A DNA stretch of 64,000 nt from Clostridiaceae bacterium AM27-36LB. GTDB lineage: Bacteria > Bacillota > Clostridia > Lachnospirales > Lachnospiraceae. The stretch covers positions 369,082 to 433,081 of the forward strand of contig QUJQ01000003.1 in NCBI GenBank assembly GCA_003480725.1. Reading direction: 5' to 3'. Both the position numbers and the translations under genes were made by a program. The notes beneath the pieces were generated by a model. It was not told the DNA's origin, did not search any database, and saw only the letters and a list, made by a program, of their open reading frames with translations. Position 1 is the first letter of the stretch. Every line of letters begins with the position of its first letter. Below, in pieces: positions 25,033 to 33,063 of the stretch.

Positions 25033-26304
25033 TTAGATGCTGATTCCAAAGATGATCGGAACATACATGTACAGCAGCAGGATGCAGAACTCCAGGATCA
25101 GGTACTTAACAATCTTCTTCGATACAGCACCGATTGTCGTCTTACATACACCGGTTGCAACGAACAGGTTGACGGCCATAGGCGGTGTGATCATACCGAT
25201 AGAAGTATTTACAATAATGATAAGACCAAGTGCGATCGGGCTTACACCAAGTGCAGTAGCGATCGGCAGCAGGATCGGTGTTACCAGAAGGATGATGGAC
25301 TGTGTCTCAAGGAAGCATCCCAGGAACAGAAGCAGCAGGTTCATTACGAACAGGATGACAAACTTGTTGGTGAAGATTGCCATGATCGTAGTGGACAGGA
25401 TCGTCGGAATGTTCTCAGTGGTCATAAACCAGCCAAACGGTGCGGACATGGATACGACGAACAGTACAACTGCAGAGCTTACGCAGGAATCAGCGAAAAT
25501 CTTGTAAAGTGTCTTCAGGTTCACCTCTCTGAATACAAATACAGAGATGATCAGTGCATAGATGCAGGCAACGGATGCGGACTCAGTCGGAGTGAAGATA
25601 CCAGCATAGATACCACCCAGGATGATGATCGGCATCAGCAGTGCCAGGATTGCTTTTACAAAACGATCAACATATACTTTCACCGGATATTTGGTCTTGT
25701 CCACAGAGTCACAGTGTTTGTACCAGAACATATTTCCGATACACAGACCAATGATCAGCATAATACCTGGAATCCATCCTGCCTCGAACATGGCAGTAAC
25801 GGATACAGAAGCAGTGACAGCGTAGGTAACCATCGGGATCGAAGGCGGAATAACAACACCCAGGGTTCCAGAGGAAGCAGCGATAGCAGCAGCATCTTCA
25901 CGGGAATATCCTTTTTCTATCATCTTCGGTGCACAGATACCACCGATAGCAGCAACTGTTGCAGGGTTAGATCCGGAGATTGCTCCGAAGAAACCAGAAG
26001 CAACAACACAGATACAGGACAGACGTCCCGGCAGTCTCTTGAGCAGCAGCTCAAAGAAGGAAATCAGACGGTCAGAGATACCACCCTCTGCCATGATATT
26101 ACCAGCCAGGATGAAGAACGGTACAGCCATCAGTGTAAAGCTGTCCAGCTGTGTAAACATTCTGGTCGGAATAGATGCCAGATACTGTGCGTTGTTGGTG
26201 AGCATCATTGTCAGAGAAGCAGCAACTCCAAGGGAGATTGCGATCGGAACACCAATGAACAAACTAAGAAACAGTATACCAAATAAAATACCAGCCATGC
26301 CCAT
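25033..26304 (-). CDS. dctM: TRAP transporter large permease
   Basis: 423 residues, about twelve membrane spans. Family signatures: LSLFIGVPIAISLG near the N-terminus, AVPFFILAGNIMAEGGISDRL, FFGAISGSNPATVAAIG (substrate/ion site region) and STIMAIFTNKF with later LFLGCFLETQSIILLVTPI. It forms the Na+-driven membrane part of a tripartite uptake system with DctQ and DctP. GGAGGAG lies eight bases before the ATG, inside the last codons of dctQ. Confidence 0.96.
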   Translation of the reverse strand: MGMAGILFGILFLSLFIGVPIAISLGVAASLTMMLTNNAQYLASIPTRMFTQLDSFTLMAVPFFILAGNIMAEGGISDRLISFFELLLKRLPGRLSCICVVASGFFGAISGSNPATVAAIGGICAPKMIEKGYSREDAAAIAASSGTLGVVIPPSIPMVTYAVTASVSVTAMFEAGWIPGIMLIIGLCIGNMFWYKHCDSVDKTKYPVKVYVDRFVKAILALLMPIIILGGIYAGIFTPTESASVACIYALIISVFVFREVNLKTLYKIFADSCVSSAVVLFVVSMSAPFGWFMTTENIPTILSTTIMAIFTNKFVILFVMNLLLLFLGCFLETQSIILLVTPILLPIATALGVSPIALGLIIIVNTSIGMITPPMAVNLFVATGVCKTTIGAVSKKIVKYLILEFCILLLYMYVPIIFGISI

Positions 26305-26306
26305 GA

Positions 26307-26804
26307 TTAGTTCTCCTCCTTCTCTTCAGTGTTGTCGCGGAATTTAGAAACCGCACTGATTGTATAAAATACAGCCATAAGGATGATACCTACCGGAATG
26401 ATCATATAGACAGCTCCCAGCGGGATTCTCATCATCGGGCTTTGTTTTCCCTGTACAAGCATTTTTGTGCAGACTTTCCATCCCTGGCTACCAAGGAAGA
26501 TTGCAAATGCGTCTACAATAATGGCATTGATCAGGCCAAAGATCTTAACAATCTTCGGTTTTTTTGCAAAAATCAACGGAATGATCTCTACCACAAAGTG
26601 TGAATCGGTTCTGGATGCAAGCATCAGACCTAAATATACAATACCGACCATACAGTATCTTGCGAACTCCTCGCTCCATGCGATGGTGTACAGCTGGCTG
26701 TAACGACCAACTGTTGCAAGAAATACTACGGCCATCATGGCAACCATCATGATTACCAGCAAGACTTCTACTACTTTAGAAAATCCGTCAAGTACTTTCT
26801 TCAT
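26307..26804 (-). CDS. dctQ: TRAP transporter small permease
   Basis: 165 residues with four spans; WSEEFARYCMVGIVYLG is the family signature. The start at 26804 (MKKVLDGF) has GAGAGGG upstream; a 34-codon longer frame lacks support. It is followed three bases later by dctM. Between it and dctP (26805-26939) is a 135-bp gap with an ACCGGCAGC/GCTGCCGG-type hairpin that may adjust relative expression of the abundant binding protein. Confidence 0.93.
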   Translation of the reverse strand: MKKVLDGFSKVVEVLLVIMMVAMMAVVFLATVGRYSQLYTIAWSEEFARYCMVGIVYLGLMLASRTDSHFVVEIIPLIFAKKPKIVKIFGLINAIIVDAFAIFLGSQGWKVCTKMLVQGKQSPMMRIPLGAVYMIIPVGIILMAVFYTISAVSKFRDNTEEKEEN

Positions 26805-26939
26805 CGTTAACCCTCTCAAATAATCTCTGTTTTGCTCCTCCCCGTTTTTTAGGGAAAAGACCGGCAGCATCCGGGATCTAATCCATCTGACTGCCGGCCT
26901 TTCCATGGGGCATATATTACAAATTGTAAAGGTAATTAC

Positions 26940-28028
26940 TTATTTACCGGTCTCTGCTTTAATCTTAGCCAGCAGATCCTGGTCGATCTTCAGGGAAGCA
27001 TCATCATATACACTCTGTACTGCTGCAACCCATTCGTCTTTGTTCACATCAGTGAATACAACACCTTCAGCTTCCATGGTTGCACGTGCAGAGGAAGCAA
27101 GCTCCTGAGAGATCTGACGCTCTGCAACTTTTCCATCCTCAGCTGCCTTATCGAAAGCTTCTTTCTGCTCATCCGTGAAGTTGTTATAGATGTCTTCATT
27201 GATCATCAGTACACACGGGCTGTAGAACAGGTCAATCATGGTGATATATTTCTGAACCTCATATACTTTAGCAGTCAGAATAATTGCCAGCGGGTTCTCC
27301 TGTCCATCTACAGTACCCTGCTGCAGTGCGGAGAAGATCTCGCCCCAAGCCATAGCAGTCGGAGTTGCACCCAGTGCAGTGTAAGTAGCCATATGTACGG
27401 CATTCTCCATAGTACGGATCTTCATACCAGCCAGATCAGCCGGAGTAGCAACCTCTTTGGTGTTGTTGGTCAGCTCACGGAATCCATTCTCCCAGAATCC
27501 GATTGCTTTGATACCAGATCCCTGGAACTCGTCCAGAAGGCTCTGTCCAATCTCACCGTCAAGAACTTTGTATGCATCCTCTGCAGTCTCAAACAGATAC
27601 GGCAGATCCAGTGTTGCCCAGTTATCAGTTGCGGAAGAGAAATCCGGGATCGGACCTGTGGAAGACAGAACCATATCCTGAGTTCCCATGGAAACAGCAT
27701 CCATCATATCAGACTCGCCGCCAAGTGCAGAGTTCGGATAGATATCCAGGGTCATCTCGCCGTTAGAATATTCTTCCAGCTTCTTCTGCATCTCTACCAG
27801 ACCTAATACATAATGTCCATCCGGAGCAGTAGTTGTTCCGACTTTCAGATGGATGGTAGCATCAGCAGATCCAAGAAGATCTGAAGATTCGCTGTCATCA
27901 GCAGTATCAGTTGCTGTAGAGGTGGATGTTGTAGTATCAGCTGCAGTATCAGATCCAGATCCACAAGCTACAAGTCCCATAGCCATTACACCGGCAAGCA
28001 GAACAGCTGTTACACGTTTTAATTTCAT
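26940..28028 (-). CDS. dctP: TRAP transporter substrate-binding lipoprotein
   Basis: 362 residues. Lipoprotein signal with lipobox LVAC (Cys22) and a long Thr/Ser/Asp-rich linker to about residue 58. DctP-fold features: HYVLGLVEMQKKLEEYSNGEMTLDIYPNSALG, and the ligand-contact arginine segment AGMKIRTMENAVHMATYTALGA near 190-215. DctP proteins of this branch bind carboxylates such as sugar acids through a conserved arginine. It opens the TRAP operon with its own promoter. Confidence 0.95.
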   Translation of the reverse strand: MKLKRVTAVLLAGVMAMGLVACGSGSDTAADTTTSTSTATDTADDSESSDLLGSADATIHLKVGTTTAPDGHYVLGLVEMQKKLEEYSNGEMTLDIYPNSALGGESDMMDAVSMGTQDMVLSSTGPIPDFSSATDNWATLDLPYLFETAEDAYKVLDGEIGQSLLDEFQGSGIKAIGFWENGFRELTNNTKEVATPADLAGMKIRTMENAVHMATYTALGATPTAMAWGEIFSALQQGTVDGQENPLAIILTAKVYEVQKYITMIDLFYSPCVLMINEDIYNNFTDEQKEAFDKAAEDGKVAERQISQELASSARATMEAEGVVFTDVNKDEWVAAVQSVYDDASLKIDQDLLAKIKAETGK

Positions 28029-28064
28029 ATTTCTATACTCCTGTTAAATCGTTATATACTTTTG

Positions 28065-28111
28065 TTTATACCTTATATTGCATTGTTTGGCAAACAATTT
28101 GCGTCAGATGA
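28065..28111 (-). promoter_or_regulatory. dctP promoter with two candidate operators
   Basis: Minus strand: -35 TTGCCA (28093-28088), 17-bp spacer, -10 TATAAA (28070-28065). A perfect 17-bp palindrome ATTGTTTGGCAAACAAT (plus strand 28082-28098) covers the -35. Just upstream, GCGTCAGATGA (28101-28111) matches the CATCnGAyG core seen at two other promoters of the island. Both lie in the gap after the oxidoreductase stop. Confidence 0.6.
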
Positions 28112-28114
28112 CTC

Positions 28115-29011
28115 TTATTTCTGCGGTTTTACGTCAAAACCAAGGTTCTCCTGAGAGGTCTCCGGATGAAGCATAGTTGCGATTACTTTACGAAGCAGCT
28201 CGTCATCCCAGATCTTCTTCCAGTCGTCACGAAGTACCAGATGATTACCGATCTCAAGTGCAACCTTGCAAGCATCTGATACAGGCGGGTTGCCCGGCAG
28301 ATATCCAAGGAAGTTAGCAGTCAGGTTGAATACATGTCCTGTCAGGAAGGAAACAGCAGCCTCACGGTCGATTCCTCTTTTAACAGCTTCATTTACGGTC
28401 TCAGCCATTGCATAGCAGCAGGTAGCTCCAAGAGTCTCTACCAGAGTCGGCTCCAGGAATGCGATCTGCTCGGAAGTCATAACGAATGCTTTGTCTGCAC
28501 GATACATGCAGCGAGCGGTCTCCTGAGCCAGTTTGAATTTCTCCTCATCGCCCTGGATGCAGCTCATTACGATATCCTGATGTCCGCCTTCACCGCCGAA
28601 ACGATCCTGATATGCTTCTTCTTCTTTCTGCCATTTGAAGTAGGACGGATGGCACGGATGTGCTACACCGAATGTACAGTCATCACGCAGAGTCAGCTCT
28701 TTTGCAACAGCTGCAGCCGGATCAAGGATCAGGAATACGGTGCCCGGTTTCAGCATCGGAACATACTCAGCAGACAGTTTTTTGATTAAAGTATCCGGAA
28801 CTGCGAAGATAACTACATCTGCAAATGCAAGTGCCTCATCTACCGGAGTAACTTTTAATCCACGCTCTTTTTCGATACGCTCTACTGCAGGCGGGAAAGT
28901 CTCAACTAATTTGACATCAAATTTGTCCGGGAATTTTGTTACCAGGTTGTTAGATGTACGGGTACCCATTTTTCCGCCAGCACCAATGACTGCTACTTTG
29001 ATCTTTTCCAT
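28115..29011 (-). CDS. NAD(P)-dependent oxidoreductase with phosphogluconate-dehydrogenase-like C-terminus (ApnO-like)
   Basis: 298 residues. An N-terminal Rossmann fold opens with VAVIGAGGKMGTRTSNNL (GxGxxG at residues 10-15); the second half resembles the C-terminal domain found in D-apionate oxidoisomerase (ApnO) and related 6-phosphogluconate-dehydrogenase-like enzymes, with GVAHPCHPSYFKWQ, GGHQDIVMSC and EPTLVETLGATCCYAMAE. ApnO oxidises and rearranges a branched C5 sugar acid. The exact substrate here is not proven. It lies 42 bp after the transketolase C subunit and before dctP, within one catabolic operon. Confidence 0.6.
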   Translation of the reverse strand: MEKIKVAVIGAGGKMGTRTSNNLVTKFPDKFDVKLVETFPPAVERIEKERGLKVTPVDEALAFADVVIFAVPDTLIKKLSAEYVPMLKPGTVFLILDPAAAVAKELTLRDDCTFGVAHPCHPSYFKWQKEEEAYQDRFGGEGGHQDIVMSCIQGDEEKFKLAQETARCMYRADKAFVMTSEQIAFLEPTLVETLGATCCYAMAETVNEAVKRGIDREAAVSFLTGHVFNLTANFLGYLPGNPPVSDACKVALEIGNHLVLRDDWKKIWDDELLRKVIATMLHPETSQENLGFDVKPQK

Positions 29012-29053
29012 TTTTATGCCTCTTTCTTTTAATAAGATATTATTTGATAGGAA

Positions 29054-29992
29054 TTACTTTCCTAAAGTTTCTTTTACAGTTGCTGCGATCTTCTCCGGAG
29101 CATATCCGTAAGCATCAGCAAGCTCTTTTGCCGGACCGGACTCTGCGAAGTCAGTCAGTGCGATTCTCTTAACCTTAACCGGCTGATTCTCAGTTGCCAG
29201 GCGGCTGATGTAAGAACCAAGTCCACCATTGATGTTGTGATCTTCAACAGTTACGATCTGGCTGGTCTTAGCCATAACATCAAGGATCTTGGACGGATCT
29301 TTGCCGTACAGGATATTGATATCTGCAACAGTTACATTGATTCCCTGCTCTTTCAGCAGATCTGCTGCTGCAAGTACACGATCAAGTACATAACCATTAG
29401 AGAACAGTACTGCATCTGTGCCATACTCTTTCCAAACGGTGATACCATCTTTGGAGAATGGAGCATCTTTTCCATATACATCAACTTCACGTCCGCTGCC
29501 GCCACGGATATATACCGGACCCTGGATCTCTGCTGCATATTTAACAGCCTCATATAACTGCTCCGGATCTGCCGGGGTCAGAACAGTGAAGTTCGGGATG
29601 CTGGTTACAAATGCCAGATCCTCGTAGAACTGATGGGTAACACCCTCACGCTCTCCACCAAGGATACCTGCGTTAACACCGATGAATTTTACATTCAGAT
29701 CAGTATAACCAACGAATGTACGCATCTGCTCTCCAGCTCTCATGGTAAGGAATCCACAATAGGTTCCAACGAACGGAAGCATTCCTGCGGAAGCAAGTCC
29801 TGCAGCTACATCAACTGCGCACTGCTCTGCGATACCACACTCGATGTAACGATCCGGATAAGTCTCTCCAAAAGGAACTGCTCTCATAGCTTTCAGTGAA
29901 TCCGGGAATACTCCAACTACTTTATCATTCTCTGCTGCCATCTCGTACAGTGCTGCAGCAAAAGCTTCTCTCGTACCCTTAAACTCTGCCAT
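29054..29992 (-). CDS. Transketolase, C-terminal subunit (split enzyme)
   Basis: 312 residues: pyrimidine-binding domain with GTREAFAAALYEMAAEND, ERYIECGIAEQ-like YIECGIAEQCAVDVAAGLA (catalytic Glu near 53) and the C-terminal domain with VTVADINILYGKDP and VEDHNINGGLGSYI. Needs the N subunit encoded directly upstream; the start ATG overlaps the N-subunit stop (TAATG). Split transketolases of this kind serve special ketose cleavages, for example apulose-4-phosphate transketolase (AptAB), as well as normal pentose metabolism. Confidence 0.92.
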   Translation of the reverse strand: MAEFKGTREAFAAALYEMAAENDKVVGVFPDSLKAMRAVPFGETYPDRYIECGIAEQCAVDVAAGLASAGMLPFVGTYCGFLTMRAGEQMRTFVGYTDLNVKFIGVNAGILGGEREGVTHQFYEDLAFVTSIPNFTVLTPADPEQLYEAVKYAAEIQGPVYIRGGSGREVDVYGKDAPFSKDGITVWKEYGTDAVLFSNGYVLDRVLAAADLLKEQGINVTVADINILYGKDPSKILDVMAKTSQIVTVEDHNINGGLGSYISRLATENQPVKVKRIALTDFAESGPAKELADAYGYAPEKIAATVKETLGK

Positions 29993-30813
29993 TATTCCTC
30001 ACCTCCAAGTTCTTTCTTGGCAATCTCCCACTGCTCATCAGTCGGAACACCTTTATGCCATGCATTGTTGTTCTCCATAAAGCTCAGGCCTTTACCTTTG
30101 ATACAATCACAAACGATTGCGTGTGGTTTTCCTTTGTAGCCCTTAGCGATTGCTACTGCTGCTTTGATTCCATCAATGTCATGTCCGCTGATTTCCTGTG
30201 TATGCCATCCGAAAGCTCTGAAGCGATCTGCAATGTTGTTCTGTCCTACAGTGAAATCTACGCTCTTGTAAGACTGCCATCCGTTACGGTCAACAAATAC
30301 TACCAGATTGTCAAGCTTACGGCCAGTTGCCATATTCACGCCTTCCCAGCAAACACCTTCCTGAAGCTCTCCATCACCACAGATAACATAGGTGAAATAA
30401 TCTTTTTTCTGGATCTTGGCTGCTGCTGCCATTCCTGCTCCGATTGCAATTCCGTTTCCAAGAGAACCAGATGTCATATCGATTCCTTTGGTGCTGTGCA
30501 TTGACGGATGTCCCTGGAATGTAGAACCAAGTGCGCGAAGATGGAAGTGCTCTACCTTCGGCTCAAAGTATCCTTTCTCATTCAATGCTGCGTACCAGAT
30601 CGGGCAAGCATGTCCTTTGGAAAGGATGAAGCGGTCACGATCTTCCCACTCCGGATTTTTCGGATCAACGTTCATAGCGTCAAAGTAAAGTGTTGCAACG
30701 ATGTCTGCGATGGATAATGCCGGACCCGGATGACCGTCTTTTCCTTCATACACCATACGCACTGCTTCGAGACGAAGCTTGTTGGCAAGTTTTTGTAACT
30801 CCTGTGTGTTCAC
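29992..30813 (-). CDS. Transketolase, N-terminal subunit (split enzyme)
   Basis: 273 residues: the thiamine-pyrophosphate domain. ILSKGHACPIWYAAL, the TPP/Mg motif GDGELQEGVCWEGVNMA near 147-163, and DRNGWQSYKSVDF are typical. It opens the operon tktN-tktC-oxidoreductase and has GGAGG before the ATG. A complete fused transketolase would be about 620 residues; splitting is a known family form and not a frameshift, because each half has its own ribosome site or coupled start. Confidence 0.92.
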   Translation of the reverse strand: MNTQELQKLANKLRLEAVRMVYEGKDGHPGPALSIADIVATLYFDAMNVDPKNPEWEDRDRFILSKGHACPIWYAALNEKGYFEPKVEHFHLRALGSTFQGHPSMHSTKGIDMTSGSLGNGIAIGAGMAAAAKIQKKDYFTYVICGDGELQEGVCWEGVNMATGRKLDNLVVFVDRNGWQSYKSVDFTVGQNNIADRFRAFGWHTQEISGHDIDGIKAAVAIAKGYKGKPHAIVCDCIKGKGLSFMENNNAWHKGVPTDEQWEIAKKELGGEE

Positions 30814-30912
30814 TTTCTCTTCCTCCTTTAGAATAATTTAATTATTAAATTTTCTATTTTTCACATCATCATTCAACAGTCAACTTATGTCTTTTGTTTT
30901 AAGTTTGTTGTT

Positions 30913-30968
30913 AAACATCTGATGTTTCCTGTTGATGCTAATATACACCATGCTGTCCAATATGTCAA
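30913..30968 (-). promoter_or_regulatory. Promoter and downstream operator of the transketolase operon
   Basis: Minus strand: -35 TTGACA (30968-30963), 17-bp spacer, -10 TATATT (30945-30940), start near 30933. A perfect 15-bp palindrome AAACATCTGATGTTT (30913-30927, plus strand) lies just downstream, where bound protein would block elongation. The core ACATCnGAyGT recurs at the promoter of the ABC operon. The gap 30814-31103 holds this promoter and a terminator, nothing else seen. Confidence 0.7.
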
Positions 30969-31063
30969 TTATTTTTCTAATCATTTTTTCGTTTTAGATG
31001 TTTTGCACAATTTACGCATACCTTTTTTATACAGAATGCCGTTTAGATTCTGTTAAGACGAAA

Positions 31064-31089
31064 AAAAGACGCATTTCCATGCGTCTTTT
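31064..31089 (-). terminator. Terminator at the end of the ABC/amidohydrolase operon
   Basis: An 11-bp stem AAAAGACGCAT (31064-31074) with ATGCGTCTTTT (31079-31089) and loop TTCC; T tracts occur on both strands (the minus strand continues into TTTTTTT-like A/T). It separates the two island operons. Confidence 0.75.
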
Positions 31090-31103
31090 CTTCTTATCAT
31101 ATA

Positions 31104-31277
31104 TTACACAAACTTATTAAGCTCCAAATCATATTCGTAATCAATCGAACGTAGCTTTTTGCAGATTTCCTCCTGATCCAGTCCATTGTCCTTACAAAAG
31201 CTGGTCAGATCTGGATAAAAATCCCGAAGCTGCGTGTTCACATAGCTCAATAATATCATAGGATCTGTTGGTAACAT
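31104..31277 (-). CDS. DUF4250 small protein
   Basis: 57 residues, found by translating the gap after the amidohydrolase: it begins MLPTDPMILLSYVNTQLRDF and ends LELNKFV, matching the short DUF4250 family of Clostridia (function unknown). AAGGAGA lies eight bases before the ATG, and the gene starts 13 bp after the amidohydrolase stop, so it is the last gene of that operon. It looks like a bystander or chaperone-sized accessory; nothing links it to sugar use. Confidence 0.85.
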   Translation of the reverse strand: MLPTDPMILLSYVNTQLRDFYPDLTSFCKDNGLDQEEICKKLRSIDYEYDLELNKFV

Positions 31278-31290
31278 ATTTTTTCTCTCC

Positions 31291-32043
31291 TTACAGTTTC
31301 AGATCAAAGATTCTGACTGCATTCTTCCACATTACCTTCTCCAGATCATCTTCATTTTTTATGATTTGTCTGTATTTTGCCAGTTCTACCGGAATCTGGT
31401 CAAAATTATCAGATGAGAAGAGGATCTTGTCGCATCCTACTTCCTCAATCATATGTTTTACTGCATTTGTTCCACACCAACTTGGCTCCAGGAACACATT
31501 ATCCAGCTTTGCAGCCAGAATCCTCGCCTGTTGGTTAAAAGACTCAGAACCTGCATGTGCGAGAATAACCGGCACATCCGGATGATCTGCTGCTCCCTTA
31601 TACACGCTGGTCGGATCCGCAAACGGGATTCCATTGCCTGTGTGGATCATCAACGGAACTTTCAGATCCCGGCAAACCTCATATACATAGTACGCATCTT
31701 TAGATGACGGATGGCATGCATGTGCGATGGGTGTGATCTTCAAAGCAACAAATCCTAAGTCTTTTACGCAGCGTTTTGCTTCATCATAATAATCTTCTGG
31801 ATAGAAATGCGGATTGATGGAAGCCATTCCAAAAAATTTCTTTCTCGGCCACTGTTCTTTACAAAATTTTGCGATTCTGTCATGAATCTTTCTATGGTCT
31901 TCCAGATACGGTCTCGGAATAAATGGCTGAATAATACCTCCATCAATATCGAATTCATCATAATACTTGATCAGTTCTTCTTCTGTATTTACCTCGTCAA
32001 ATACAACATCTTCTCCCAGATGTACATGAGCATCAATGATCAT
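31291..32043 (-). CDS. Amidohydrolase_2 family enzyme
   Basis: 250 residues, a short TIM-barrel hydrolase. Metal ligands: HVH at 6-8, His in MIHTG (near 150), His in LAHAG (near 177), Asp in FSSDN (near 224); there is no carboxylated lysine, so a mononuclear site is expected. This family includes sugar lactonases (COG3618-like) and decarboxylases of the ACMSD type. It lies 18 bp after the ABC permease, suggesting it acts on the imported substrate or an early product, perhaps as a lactonase or a decarboxylase of a keto acid. Choice not possible from sequence. Confidence 0.8.
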   Translation of the reverse strand: MIIDAHVHLGEDVVFDEVNTEEELIKYYDEFDIDGGIIQPFIPRPYLEDHRKIHDRIAKFCKEQWPRKKFFGMASINPHFYPEDYYDEAKRCVKDLGFVALKITPIAHACHPSSKDAYYVYEVCRDLKVPLMIHTGNGIPFADPTSVYKGAADHPDVPVILAHAGSESFNQQARILAAKLDNVFLEPSWCGTNAVKHMIEEVGCDKILFSSDNFDQIPVELAKYRQIIKNEDDLEKVMWKNAVRIFDLKL

Positions 32044-32061
32044 AAGATCCTCCTTCTCGCC

Positions 32062-33063
32062 TTATGCGGCGCTGTCTGCACTTTTACGGTATTTCTTTTC
32101 TCGCTTCTTGCTGTTGTCAGATGCACCGATCAACAATACTACAATGATCAGCGCTCCTTTTACAACACTCTGCATTCCTGCGTCTGCACCCATCAGCTGC
32201 ATGCAGGAAATGATCAGATACAAGAACAAAGATCCCACAAGTGTTCCGGCTGTATTGGCACGTCCACCTGACATCAGAGTTCCTCCAATGACGATACATG
32301 CGATACTCTCCATCTGATAGTTATCGCCCATACCAAGATATGCACCTGTTACGCGGGCAGAAATCAGTGCTCCAGCCAGACCAGCCAAAGCCGCTGCTGC
32401 CATGTAAGTCACCATCTCTACTTTTACAACCCGGACGCCTGCCAGCCTTGCAGCTTCCTTATTCTGTCCAAGAGCCAGAAGACTCTTTCCATAAGTAGTA
32501 GCAGTCAGCAGGAAATTCACCAGAACTGCCAGTAAAATGACCAGAACAACTATGATCGGAACCGTAGCAATACGATACGTTGTCAGTGTTTCCAGGAAAG
32601 ACGGAATAGTAAATACATTAAAATTATGGTCGATCAGCATCGTACCAGTAACTATAATATAGTTCATAGCCATTGTAGCAATAATCGCCGGAATCTTCAA
32701 CCATATAACCATCGCACTGTTCAACGCACCAATGACCAGTCCTTCCAGCAATACGACCAGCAGTGCCGGAATAATCATTGCATTTGAACCATTACAGATG
32801 CCCATGCTGGTATATGCGCCCAATGTGATCATACCTGGAATAGACAGATCAATTGCACCACGTCCTGTAGTCACGACCAGCATCTGCGCAATTCCTGCAA
32901 TTGCCAGGAAAGATGCCGTATAGGCATTATCGATCAACGATATCAGGCTGACTCCGCCGCTTCCAAAAAGTCCCATCAGGATCCACAACACAATACAGCC
33001 AACGCTGGCAAACAACCAGCTTCCGTTACGTCCAACAAATGCTTTTACCTTTGGATTATTCAT
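32062..33063 (-). CDS. ABC transporter permease, ribose/galactoside type
   Basis: 333 residues with eight to ten spans; the BPD_transp_2 fold with MIVTTGRGAIDLSIPG-like VVTTGRGAIDLSIPGMITLGAY, NTAGTLVGSLFLYLI and the cytoplasmic loop QNKEAARLAGVRVVKVEMVTYMAAA. Its ATG overlaps the stop of the fused ATPase-permease by four bases (ATGA), so the two are made together. This gives the importer one free and one fused permease subunit. Confidence 0.93.
   Translation of the reverse strand: MNNPKVKAFVGRNGSWLFASVGCIVLWILMGLFGSGGVSLISLIDNAYTASFLAIAGIAQMLVVTTGRGAIDLSIPGMITLGAYTSMGICNGSNAMIIPALLVVLLEGLVIGALNSAMVIWLKIPAIIATMAMNYIIVTGTMLIDHNFNVFTIPSFLETLTTYRIATVPIIVVLVILLAVLVNFLLTATTYGKSLLALGQNKEAARLAGVRVVKVEMVTYMAAAALAGLAGALISARVTGAYLGMGDNYQMESIACIVIGGTLMSGGRANTAGTLVGSLFLYLIISCMQLMGADAGMQSVVKGALIIVVLLIGASDNSKKREKKYRKSADSAA

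Noticed and set aside
29054..30813. Transketolase broken by a frameshift
   Set aside because: The halves meet at a TAATG overlap, each with the usual split-subunit boundaries, as in known two-subunit transketolases.
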